Shown piece after piece: positions 1 through 5,483 of a stretch of DNA of 64,000 nt. The position numbers and the translations under genes were made by a program. Position 1 is the stretch's first letter; each line of letters begins with the position of its first letter. Where the stretch lies: positions 1-64,000 of the IMG/VR virus record IMGVR_UViG_3300047566_000267. One strand, given 5' to 3'. This stretch comes from a virus. The notes beneath the pieces were generated by a model. It was not told where the DNA came from. It saw nothing but the letters and a program-made list of their open reading frames with translations, and did not search any database.

Positions 1-35
1 TTGTTATACCTGGAAACATAGCAGTAGCTTTTCAT
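1..35 (-). CDS. possible N-terminal fragment of a gene leaving the window
   Basis: On the minus strand an ATG at 35-33 opens a frame reading MKSYCYVSRYN to the window edge, in the same direction as the genes that precede it. Only 11 codons are visible, so reality of the gene cannot be judged. A competing frame starting about 15 bases upstream stops after 15 codons. It is listed only because the minus-strand gene series probably continues past position 1. Confidence 0.2.
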   Translation of the reverse strand, partial: MKSYCYVSRYN

Positions 36-99
36 GCAACCACCAAGACATCCGTACAAAAAATTAGGAGAAACAGCATCAGAACTTCTTCCATTACCC

Positions 100-564
100 C
101 TAGTCACCAGGGTTTTGGTTTTCTGTCTTATTATCTTCATAAAAAGAATCATATGGGTCATTCAAAGGAATGCCGGCATCTATTTTAGCCTGCTTTACAT
201 TTTTAGTTATTCCTTCTATGACATGATCATCAAGAACTGTTATTTCATTTATGAGCAAGTCAATTTCTTTTATCTGCTCACCGGTAAGAGTATTCATTAC
301 AGCATTCCAGGTATCTGGTTGCATTGTTCTCTTAATCTTCAATATCATTGCATCTAGGCTTCTCTGCTGTTCAGCAGCCAGTACCCGGAGATCAACAAAA
401 TTTTTATTCTTATTCTGTTTTGCTACTGCAGCAAATTCTTTGATGGTGTCAGAGGTTCTTATACACTCCAGGCTTGTTTTAAATAGTTGCCAGTTTATAA
501 GAAGCCTCTTAAAATCATCCTTCAGGGAGTTACCTCTTACTGTATCTTCAAATTCAATACTCAT
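100..564 (-). CDS. hypothetical protein, 154 aa
   Basis: A 154-residue charged protein with no family I recognise. It looks mainly helical and soluble, with no signal peptide or membrane segment; the last 20 residues are Asp/Asn/Glu rich. The start ATG overlaps the TGA stop of the preceding regulator gene by four bases (ATGA at 564-561), which indicates translational coupling and fixes the start. It ends in TAG with TAA two codons further on. It is the last complete gene of this small-gene unit before the window edge. Context suggests an early or accessory role, but no function can be assigned. Confidence 0.75.
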   Translation of the reverse strand: MSIEFEDTVRGNSLKDDFKRLLINWQLFKTSLECIRTSDTIKEFAAVAKQNKNKNFVDLRVLAAEQQRSLDAMILKIKRTMQPDTWNAVMNTLTGEQIKEIDLLINEITVLDDHVIEGITKNVKQAKIDAGIPLNDPYDSFYEDNKTENQNPGD

Positions 565-887
565 ACCTTGTACCTGTCTGTTGCTAACTTAAAGCCTTTT
601 AGAAAATACTCCCATTCATTACTATCTCCAACCATTACACTCTTTGCCCACTCTTCTCTTGCAGCATCTTCTACTGGTACACTATCTTCCATCTTTTTAA
701 TCCGGGCCAGCATCTTAGGCATAGATCTTACATCAAGCTTTTTGTACAGTCCTTTCATGATGGAGTTTATTGCATAGTAGGTAGCACCATGATACTCTGC
801 CATTTCTTTGTAGGAATACCCTTTCTTAGCTAGAGCAATGACATCTTTCTCCCTTTTAGTAAACTTTATTGGTTTGTTGTTTTCCAT
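561..887 (-). CDS. LuxR/GerE-type helix-turn-helix DNA-binding protein
   Basis: Residues about 9-62 follow the LuxR C-terminal helix-turn-helix pattern closely: FTKREKDVIALAKKGYSYKE, then EMA, a turn, the recognition helix around YAINSIMKGLYKKLDVRS, and a final helix. There is no receiver or ligand-binding domain in front, so at 108 residues this is a stand-alone DNA-binding module with an acidic tail. It probably regulates transcription of phage or host genes. It is coupled to the downstream 154-residue gene by an ATGA overlap and lies 7 bases after the small membrane protein gene. The fold is clear by motif; the target is unknown. Confidence 0.7.
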   Translation of the reverse strand: MENNKPIKFTKREKDVIALAKKGYSYKEMAEYHGATYYAINSIMKGLYKKLDVRSMPKMLARIKKMEDSVPVEDAAREEWAKSVMVGDSNEWEYFLKGFKLATDRYKV

Positions 888-894
888 GAGTTGT

Positions 895-1089
895 TTATTT
901 TTTAACCGGATACCACACTGTATCTACCCGGTATGTGAAGTGAGTGTTGAGGCCTTTGTAGTAGGCATTGCTTTCCCTTTGTTTTACATTGAGAAAACCT
1001 ACTATATAACCTATACTAAAACAGCAAAGTACTACAAATGATAAAAGTGCTATTATAATTCTAAGTTGCTTTTTTTGATCTGGTGTCAT
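895..1089 (-). CDS. small single-pass membrane protein, 64 aa
   Basis: A 64-residue protein with a basic N-terminus (MTPDQKKQLR) followed by a hydrophobic helix at about residues 11-31 (IIIALLSFVVLCCFSIGYIV) and a polar 30-residue tail. This predicts one transmembrane segment with a short N-terminus inside and the tail outside, or an uncleaved signal anchor. No family recognised. It lies in the minus-strand small-gene series, just upstream of the LuxR-type gene. Confidence 0.65.
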   Translation of the reverse strand: MTPDQKKQLRIIIALLSFVVLCCFSIGYIVGFLNVKQRESNAYYKGLNTHFTYRVDTVWYPVKK

Positions 1090-1107
1090 TGTTGTTTGTT
1101 TTTAGTG

Positions 1108-1311
1108 TTATGCAAATGCTTTGTCCCATTCTTCACTTGTTATACCGGATATAAGAAATTCTCTTTCACCGGCAGGTAAGTGTGGTACTATATCCTGGAT
1201 CTTAATCCCAAGCTCTTTTCTGTTTTGTACCTGCTCCCATTGTTCCTCAGTAATATCAATTACCAAGGTATGCTCTTTACCAGTGAGCTCTGATCTTTTC
1301 GTAATAATCAT
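1108..1311 (-). CDS. small conserved phage protein, 67 aa
   Basis: This 67-residue protein resembles a small family seen in many unrelated phages, with the pattern MIITKRSxLTGKEHT near the start, a helix around ITEEQWEQ, then IQD-PHL and the ending EREFLISGITSEEWDKAF. I recognise the pattern but know no established function. No signal peptide or membrane helix. ATG start at 1311 and no overlap with neighbours. The resemblance is from memory of the sequence pattern, not a search. Confidence 0.7.
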   Translation of the reverse strand: MIITKRSELTGKEHTLVIDITEEQWEQVQNRKELGIKIQDIVPHLPAGEREFLISGITSEEWDKAFA

Positions 1312-1354
1312 TTCCTACTTTTTTGATTTACCTGCTTAACGTATTCTTGCGTTG

Positions 1355-1543
1355 TCATAATTTGTTCTGTTTTTTGAGGTTATTGTATGCAGATTCCCAT
1401 GCGTCTTTTTCAATAAATCCACCACCCAAAGTAGAATAAGTTTCACTATTGGGTAGTATTAAATACCAATCGTTTCTAAACCAATAAACCGCATCTGGGT
1501 AAACTTTCCGTACCTCGGCTTCGTAGTCTATGTTAGTTTCCAT
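1355..1543 (-). CDS. hypothetical protein, 62 aa
   Basis: A 62-residue acidic/aromatic protein (many Tyr and Trp: VYWFRNDWYLILP, then WESAYNNLKK at the end). No recognised family. Its start lies inside the 3' end of the preceding 127-residue gene (11-base overlap, different frame), so the two are probably cotranslated. Length and composition suggest a small alpha/beta domain. No function is assigned. Confidence 0.6.
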   Translation of the reverse strand: METNIDYEAEVRKVYPDAVYWFRNDWYLILPNSETYSTLGGGFIEKDAWESAYNNLKKQNKL

Positions 1544-1916
1544 TCTGTTCTTTAAGGTTATTCAAATAAGTTATTCCGTTGTAGGTCGCTTGTAAAAGGT
1601 CGGTGTACTCACCTTGTGCGTTGGGTTTCTGACGACAGCCAAAATAAATACCCGTTCTGTAATTAGTTGTTTTCGGATTGTCTATGTATGCTTCCAACTC
1701 ATCCAGCACCCGCATAGCAACTTTGTGGAGGTAGTTAAGGTCGGTTAGGTATGGCATACTGTCAAGTTTATGTTCCATTAAAGACAGCCTACCCCCTAAT
1801 CCTTTCAATGTTGGGTGAAACCAACGTTTTGTTTTTGGTGAACCTGCAGTAGATATTGGTTTTAACCTCCACCCATCGTACTCCGCAATTACTCGTATTT
1901 GTTCGCTTGTGTTCAT
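1533..1916 (-). CDS. hypothetical protein, 127 aa (ABA-sandwich-like pattern)
   Basis: The layout resembles small Bacteroidetes phage proteins that begin with IAEYDGW, have a Trp-His-Pro stretch (RWFHP here at about 32-36), then Y-T-D-L-NYLHKVAMRVLDELE. That pattern (IAEFMGW... YHxDWNWLMPVVEKIE in relatives) belongs to a common uncharacterised phage family thought to be a small alpha/beta sandwich. The assignment is by pattern memory only. It overlaps the following gene by 11 bases and starts 8 bases after the preceding 254-residue gene, so it sits in one transcription unit. Confidence 0.65.
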   Translation of the reverse strand: MNTSEQIRVIAEYDGWRLKPISTAGSPKTKRWFHPTLKGLGGRLSLMEHKLDSMPYLTDLNYLHKVAMRVLDELEAYIDNPKTTNYRTGIYFGCRQKPNAQGEYTDLLQATYNGITYLNNLKEQNGN

Positions 1917-1924
1917 GGCTTGGT

Positions 1925-2689
1925 TTATTTTATGTGTCCTAAATCTTTTAATGCTTGTCGGTAACCATCAACATACCCATTTTCTAAACACATTGCCGAA
2001 TCACCATCACCCCATAACACACTATTACTTCTGTAAATTACTGATTTTAACTCTATCTCTTCTTGAGTAGGAATGGATGGTTTACCAATAGTAGCAAATT
2101 CAGGTGTAACAAAAGCACTGCCTGTAGCAGATGTGGCTATTTTGATAAAAGCTTCAGTCATTGTTGATTCTAGCTTCTCACCTGGGAACTCTAATTTTAG
2201 ATTCCCCTTAGGGTCAATATGTAGCATATCTGTTTCTAACCCATAAATTCTGTAAAACCCTTCTTCATGTGTACCGGAGTCAATCCAATTTTGAACAGTT
2301 TCTTTAGATATAGGTAATGTACCTTCTATGTGAGGGTATGCTGCAATTATCTTACTTAATTTGTCAACATAAATCGTAGCTAAACCTGTACTGCCTATGT
2401 AAACTTTACCATTAGGACTATCTTTATTTTCCTTTATTGATATTGTTTTACAAAGTATAGGTAATGATGTACTATTGGATAGTCTATTATCGGCTTCTGT
2501 TGAATATAATACATAATCATTTTCCTGTATCTCATCATCGCTTAATACAAGGAGTTGTTGTGCTTTCCAATTAGGTAAACTTTGTTTGTATGGTATTATG
2601 CAAAATCCTCTTGGACCTTTTACTAAATCATCTTTACTCCAACCTTCTTTATCCAAAGGTATTGTTACTATCTGTACTGTCTTTTTCAT
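1925..2689 (-). CDS. hypothetical protein, 254 aa
   Basis: A 254-residue soluble protein, MKKTVQIVTIPLDKEGW at the start. The central part (about residues 110-150: KIIAAYPHIEGTLPISKET, then WIDSG) resembles a domain found in uncharacterised Bacteroidetes and phage proteins, where 'KIIATT.PKIEGLPQIS' is followed by a helix. The last 30 residues contain LENGYVDGYRQALKDLG, a helical tail. No catalytic motif is evident. Part of the minus-strand accessory series; function unknown. Confidence 0.65.
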   Translation of the reverse strand: MKKTVQIVTIPLDKEGWSKDDLVKGPRGFCIIPYKQSLPNWKAQQLLVLSDDEIQENDYVLYSTEADNRLSNSTSLPILCKTISIKENKDSPNGKVYIGSTGLATIYVDKLSKIIAAYPHIEGTLPISKETVQNWIDSGTHEEGFYRIYGLETDMLHIDPKGNLKLEFPGEKLESTMTEAFIKIATSATGSAFVTPEFATIGKPSIPTQEEIELKSVIYRSNSVLWGDGDSAMCLENGYVDGYRQALKDLGHIK

Positions 2690-2703
2690 TGTTGGTTTGT
2701 TTT

Positions 2704-3075
2704 TTAGTACCGTCTATACACTTCGCAGCCGGATGTTTTTTCTTTAAAGTTACCATAGCCATCTTGCTCTTCAGGCCAAACAATAAAGCATGTTCTGATG
2801 TCTGTTTCTTTATCTGAGTAGAATTTCTTAGTTTCTTCTAAGATAAAATCCTTAGTAGCAATTTTTGGGTTTATAACATGCATTGTTGTTCTGCTCAGAT
2901 TCAGATTCAATCCTGAAATTAGATCCTCATTATGTCTTCTCTCTTCTTCAAGTATCTTTAAAATACGAGGTATAACATCTTTCTGAGTAGACAGATACTG
3001 CACCATATAAGTTTTTGCAGTATTCTCATCCATACCAGGTATAGCTAGTACTTCTTTTAATTGTTCAAATGTCAT
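2704..3075 (-). CDS. hypothetical protein, 123 aa
   Basis: A 123-residue protein without recognised domains. The first 60 residues are predicted helical (MTFEQLKEVL; then RILKILEEERRHNEDLISGL), followed by a mixed region. No signal or membrane segment. It begins 9 bases downstream of the lipoprotein gene and ends 14 bases before the 254-residue gene, consistent with one operon. Function cannot be inferred. Confidence 0.6.
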   Translation of the reverse strand: MTFEQLKEVLAIPGMDENTAKTYMVQYLSTQKDVIPRILKILEEERRHNEDLISGLNLNLSRTTMHVINPKIATKDFILEETKKFYSDKETDIRTCFIVWPEEQDGYGNFKEKTSGCEVYRRY

Positions 3076-3084
3076 AAATTGCTT

Positions 3085-3324
3085 TTAAGGTACTACAATA
3101 GTTGTGGTTGTTGTCTTCCCCTCTTGGTAGGTTGCATTAGCAGGTATAACTGATACACTGCTGTCTGCCGGTATAAGTGTTTTTATTTGGGAGCCATCTA
3201 AAGTTATGTAGACCATCTTGTAGGGTTTGTTTCCTATCATAACAAGGCCTTTTACCCGTTCTGCACCATCACTACAGCTGATCATTGTAAGGCTTATCAG
3301 TAAAGCCATTGCTTGTTTTTTCAT
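3085..3324 (-). CDS. small predicted lipoprotein, 79 aa
   Basis: The N-terminus is a lipoprotein signal: MKKQ, a hydrophobic stretch (AMALLISLTMIS) and Cys17 in a lipobox-like context (TMIS-C), giving a mature 63-residue lipid-anchored peptide starting CSDGAE. Bacteroidetes lipoproteins often carry S-D-G/acidic residues after the Cys, which is seen here. The mature part is rich in Thr and Val with a TTTTT tract near the end. It may act at the cell surface during infection, for example in exclusion of other phages, but that is inference. It follows the terminator that ends the RNA cluster. Confidence 0.65.
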   Translation of the reverse strand: MKKQAMALLISLTMISCSDGAERVKGLVMIGNKPYKMVYITLDGSQIKTLIPADSSVSVIPANATYQEGKTTTTTIVVP

Positions 3325-3348
3325 TATTGCTTGTTTTTAAAAGTTTAC

Positions 3349-3403
3349 AAAATAAAAAAACCTGCAGGTGATAAAGTGAATCACTCCCTATCTTACCTGC
3401 AGG
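3349..3403 (-). terminator. Rho-independent terminator of the RNA cluster
   Basis: A 9-bp stem (CCTGCAGGT at 3361-3369 with ACCTGCAGG at 3395-3403), continued inside by GTGAT/ATCAC, is followed on the minus strand by a T-rich tract (seven T, then ATTTT). It would end the transcript carrying the RNAs at 3404-4293 just before the lipoprotein gene. Confidence 0.75.
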
Positions 3404-3640
3404 TGTGGCTGAATACTCAGTACCATGGGTGCTGAATGTCTTTCTTCTGTCCAGACAGCTCTGAAATGTGAGGCCCTTAGATTTTATAGACGAGACTCGC
3501 ACGTCATTCTACATCTCTCCATCAAATAACGCACCCTGTAAGTGCTATCCTATTCTATGACTATATTCATAGAGTCTTTCATCCTCAGACCTTCAGGGTG
3601 TCAATTCACCAAGTAGGACTATTTGATTTCAAGCAGAAGA
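3404..3640 (-). ncRNA. candidate structured non-coding RNA, ~240 nt
   Basis: No credible reading frame occupies this stretch. It is rich in complementary segments forming nested helices: 3521-3527 (ATCAAAT) with 3621-3627; inside that 3532-3538 (CACCCTG) with 3594-3600; inside that the hairpin 3555-3560/3567-3572 and a small GTCT/AGAC hairpin at 3574-3590. A 7-bp hairpin is at 3418-3434. It lies between tRNA-Gln and the terminator at 3349-3403, so it is probably cotranscribed with the tRNA/tmRNA cluster. I do not recognise it as a known RNA family; a group I core was looked for and not found. Confidence 0.5.
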
Positions 3641-3645
3641 AATTG

Positions 3646-3716
3646 TAGTTACCAGTGGGCTCGAACCACTACAAACAGAACCAAAATCTGTTGTGCTACC
3701 ATTACACCAGGTAACC
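3646..3716 (-). tRNA. tRNA-Gln (anticodon TTG)
   Basis: Full cloverleaf: acceptor GGTTACC pairs with GGTAACT (first pair G-U), D-arm with the GTAATGGTA loop, anticodon stem ACAGA/TCTGT with loop TTTTGGT (anticodon TTG, reads CAA), variable loop TTGT, T-arm AGTGG-TTCGAGC-CCACT, discriminator A. CCA is not encoded. CAA is common in the late genes of this phage, so the tRNA probably supplements the host pool. Confidence 0.9.
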
Positions 3717-3717
3717 A

Positions 3718-3819
3718 TTAAAAACAAAGACTTCAGGAGCTTCACCTGCCTTCTAAATAAACATGGAACCTCTCAGTTAAGAGTCAGAACCGAGCTTTCT
3801 TACTTTGTCTTTGTTTTTG
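3718..3819 (-). ncRNA. tRNA-like three-helix element
   Basis: A 12-bp closing helix (AAAAACAAAGAC at 3720-3731 with GTCTTTGTTTTT at 3807-3818) encloses two hairpins: on the minus strand CTCGGTT/AACTGAG (7 bp, 9-nt loop) and CAGG/CCTG with a 7-nt loop. Part of the sequence resembles a tRNA-Lys(CTT) anticodon region (TCTGACTCTTAA), but there is no D-arm and no TTCRA T-loop. It directly abuts the next tRNA-like element. Options are a decayed tRNA, a processing spacer, or a tRNA mimic. Confidence 0.45.
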
Positions 3820-3894
3820 CAGTCAGGACAGGACTTGCACCTGTGATTGGAATTACTTAAGTTTTCTAAAAGTCCACCATTCCACTACCTGACT
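3820..3894 (-). tRNA. tRNA-like element with abnormal anticodon arm (possibly Leu TAA)
   Basis: Acceptor AGTCAGG/CCTGACT (7 bp, extendable to 8) and T-arm ACAGG-TGCAAGT-CCTGT are convincing, and GTGGAATGGT resembles a Leu-type D-loop. Between them the anticodon stem does not form properly: the best reading gives loop CTTAAGT (anticodon TAA, Leu) on a stem with two A-A mismatches and about four extra bases before it, and there is no long Leu variable arm. It may be a decayed or strongly divergent tRNA. The decoding assignment is weak. Confidence 0.4.
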
Positions 3895-3922
3895 GTTTAC
3901 TTGTCTATTCCAAGTTGTCTAG

Positions 3923-4293
3923 TGGAGCTGCCGGGAGTTGAACCCGGGTCCAAACATATTTAAAAATCATAAGTTACAAGCTTGCACTAGCTTTTTCTTC
4001 CCTGGCTTGGAATATCACGGTTGTAAACCGGCAACTATTTTGATCTGTCACTTTTAGCAGCCTGATCAGTACACCTTCCCATTTAATTTAAAGACTTAGG
4101 TATGTCTTTTGGCTAGAGATTAAGCAGCCATAGCTACTTCACCGAAGATTTCTGCAAGCAGAGAATCAACATTGCCACCGAAAGATACGTTAGACGTTTC
4201 TACATTTATTGTTAGTGTGTTTACTTTAAACTCAACACCATTGTTCTGCTTGCCTATTTTCCTTAACTTATGCTGTCGAAACCAGTCAGCCCC
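3923..4293 (-). ncRNA. ssrA: tmRNA (ssrA) with a long proteolysis tag
   Basis: The 5' end GGGGCTGACTGGTTTCGACA and the 3' end with T-arm CCGGG-TTCAACT-CCCGG and acceptor CAGCTCC are diagnostic for tmRNA. The acceptor pairs over 7 bp and contains G3-U70, the alanine identity pair; discriminator A follows at 3923 and CCA is not encoded (CTA instead). The tag frame runs from about 4200 to the TAA at 4122-4120. It encodes 25-26 residues (resume codon GAA or ACG) starting ETSNVSFGG and ending EIFGEVAMAA. Tags of Bacteroidetes hosts are about 9 residues, so this tag is unusually long. The RNA would rescue stalled ribosomes and mark products for ClpXP-type proteases through the AMAA end. Confidence 0.92.
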
Positions 4294-4304
4294 AAAAACT
4301 AATA

Positions 4305-4340
4305 ACTTTAGTTAGGAACTGTTACATCCCTAACTAAAGT
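4305..4340 (-). terminator. hairpin between the 72-aa gene and tmRNA
   Basis: A 12-bp perfect stem (ACTTTAGTTAGG at 4305-4316 with CCTAACTAAAGT at 4329-4340), followed on the minus strand by TATTAGTTTTT. It could terminate the 4350-4568 gene. Because the tmRNA 5' end is only 12 bases further on, it may instead be a processing element. Confidence 0.6.
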
Positions 4341-4349
4341 GTAAAGGTA

Positions 4350-4568
4350 TTACTTTTTGAGAAATTCTATTTCATCAGGTGCACCTGTGAGCTTTTTGTA
4401 AATTAATTGAGCTTTAGCTGCAGATATAGCAGCACTATAAGCTTTGATAGAAAGATCACATACTTTGAGGTCCTTAGAATCTTCCCACTGTTTGTTAAGT
4501 GTATCCCCAACATTTGCCATTGTTTTGATGACATCACTTATTACTGTTTCCTTTTTCTTTTTTTCCAT
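4350..4568 (-). CDS. small helical phage protein, 72 aa
   Basis: A 72-residue protein, basic start (MEKKKKETV) then helices including IKAYSAAISAAKAQLIYKKLTG and the ending PDEIEFLKK. The pattern (A..I..A.K.QL.YKK..G.P..I.FL) matches a widespread family of small uncharacterised phage proteins that I recognise without a known function. Its first 35 bases overlap the 3' end of the HNH-like gene in another frame, and its end lies 9 bases before the hairpin upstream of tmRNA. Confidence 0.7.
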   Translation of the reverse strand: MEKKKKETVISDVIKTMANVGDTLNKQWEDSKDLKVCDLSIKAYSAAISAAKAQLIYKKLTGAPDEIEFLKK

Positions 4569-5139
4569 CTCTTTTGAGTTTTAGTTGTTTACGTTTAAGT
4601 TCTACAAGTTCTTGAGAAATATCTGCATGTTTAATAGTATCATTGGTACCAACTATACATTGTTTTATATAACAAGTAGAAAGATTGGCAGTAATTTTTC
4701 TTTTATTCTCTTTTATTCTTTCTTGATTATTCTTTCTATAATTACGTGCATAACTTATACTTTTTGAAAGATAAGATTTTGATTTTTCAGGAAATCTTAT
4801 TCTATAATCTTTAGAATATTTTATTTTTTTATCTCTATTATTATTATAAGTTTTTTTCCTTTGTATTTTTGTTCTCACAGGATCAGCTTCTCTAAATCGT
4901 TTAGCTGTATCTGCTTTTCTTCTTTTTCTTACTGGGTCTTCTTTATATTTCAAATAAGACTTTTTAGCTACTTCTTTCCGTATTTCAGGGTTTTTATTAT
5001 TATATTGTTTTATTCGATTTTGATCACACTTTTTACAAACATGTTCCTTACCAAATCTACATGACCTATTTGATTTAAAGTCATTTAAACTTTTTTCTTT
5101 ACCACATTTTTTACAAATTCTTGTTATAGGTGCTTGCAT
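4534..5139 (-). CDS. zinc-finger/HNH-type homing endonuclease-like protein
   Basis: The N-terminus holds a zinc finger (CKKCGKEKSLNDF, then CKKC about 20 residues later) typical of phage HNH/free-standing homing endonuclease proteins. It is followed by Lys/Arg/Tyr-rich repeats of the form YxxxNPEIRKE... Y... READPVRTK. The C-terminus HADISQELVELKRKQLKLKR matches the tail seen in this family (IPxELIExKRxxLxIKR). I start at the Met at 5139 (201 aa); the frame is open to an earlier Met at 5175, which falls inside the RNA inverted repeat. It begins 34 bases after the folded RNA that contains the permuted tRNA and overlaps the 72-aa gene. Catalytic HNH histidines are not obvious, so activity is uncertain. 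Confidence 0.65.
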   Translation of the reverse strand: MQAPITRICKKCGKEKSLNDFKSNRSCRFGKEHVCKKCDQNRIKQYNNKNPEIRKEVAKKSYLKYKEDPVRKRRKADTAKRFREADPVRTKIQRKKTYNNNRDKKIKYSKDYRIRFPEKSKSYLSKSISYARNYRKNNQERIKENKRKITANLSTCYIKQCIVGTNDTIKHADISQELVELKRKQLKLKRDGKKEKGNSNK

Positions 5140-5172
5140 AAAAATATTTTTACGTGTTATAAAACAAAATGT

Positions 5173-5431
5173 CACCTACTGTGTAGGAAAATAGATAAGA
5201 TCAAAATCAAAAGCAAAAACAAAGACCTTCTCTGCTACAAAGGCAAAGTCAAAAACCAAGATTTATTCTATGGTTTTTAGTTTTGCAGAGAAGCGGTGTG
5301 TTTATCTATTTCTTTTGCTCTACCACTGAGCCACCTTTACTAAGTAAAGGATGGGAGTCGAACCCATGACCCAAAGAACCGTTTAGATGTTATCTTATTA
5401 TTTTTTTATAAAAAATCCTACACAGCAGGTG
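5173..5431 (-). ncRNA. folded RNA enclosing a permuted tRNA
   Basis: The ends of this 259-nt stretch pair as a 16-bp helix (5173-5188 with 5416-5431, one G-U). The adjacent 5189-5198 (AAATAGATAA) pairs over 10 bp with 5302-5311, immediately after the 5' half of the tRNA. Inside, 5227-5235 pairs with 5285-5293 (CTTCTCTGC/GCAGAGAAG) and encloses the 8-bp hairpin 5251-5258/5271-5278. One continuous strand (5173-5198) therefore holds both flanks of the split anticodon loop close together, like a splint. No coding frame is plausible here. It sits between the hairpin ending the 312-aa gene and the HNH-like gene. A circularly permuted intron is one explanation, but I found no clear group I P3/P7 core. 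Confidence 0.65.
5311..5377 (-). tRNA. circularly permuted tRNA (3' half before 5' half)
   Basis: On the minus strand the order is: anticodon 3' strand TCTTT, variable GGGTC, T-arm ATGGG-TTCGACT-CCCAT, acceptor 3' strand CCTTTAC (5350-5344), three-base linker TTA, acceptor 5' strand GTAAAGG (5340-5334), TG, D-arm GCTC-AGTGGTA-GAGC, A, anticodon 5' strand AAAGA (5315-5311). All stems pair (acceptor 7 bp, anticodon 5 bp, D 4 bp, T 5 bp), so this is one tRNA broken in the anticodon loop and joined through the acceptor end. The discriminator would be T. The anticodon depends on how the halves are joined and cannot be read; a normal U33 is not obvious. Confidence 0.8.
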
Positions 5432-5435
5432 TGAA

Positions 5436-5471
5436 GGTATAAGGGGATCAGCTTGTGCTTACCCTTATACC
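5436..5471 (-). terminator. hairpin after the 312-aa gene
   Basis: A 10-bp stem (GGTATAAGGG at 5436-5445 with CCCTTATACC at 5462-5471) 13 bases past the stop of the 5484-6422 gene. Only a weak T tract follows, so termination may be partial; it separates that gene from the permuted-tRNA RNA. Confidence 0.5.
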
Positions 5472-5483
5472 ACCATTTCATTA

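Noticed and set aside
3555-3572. Group I intron P7-like ATATAGTC in the nested RNA
   Set aside because: The match is part of a simple local hairpin, and no other core elements surround it.
5311-5377. Two unrelated tRNA fragments side by side
   Set aside because: The acceptor and anticodon strands of the two fragments pair perfectly with each other, and all stems have normal lengths, which fits one permuted tRNA better than two pieces.
5173-5431. Ordinary permuted group I intron
   Set aside because: The permuted layout would fit, but I could not find convincing P3/P7 core sequences or the expected internal guide; left as an open alternative only.
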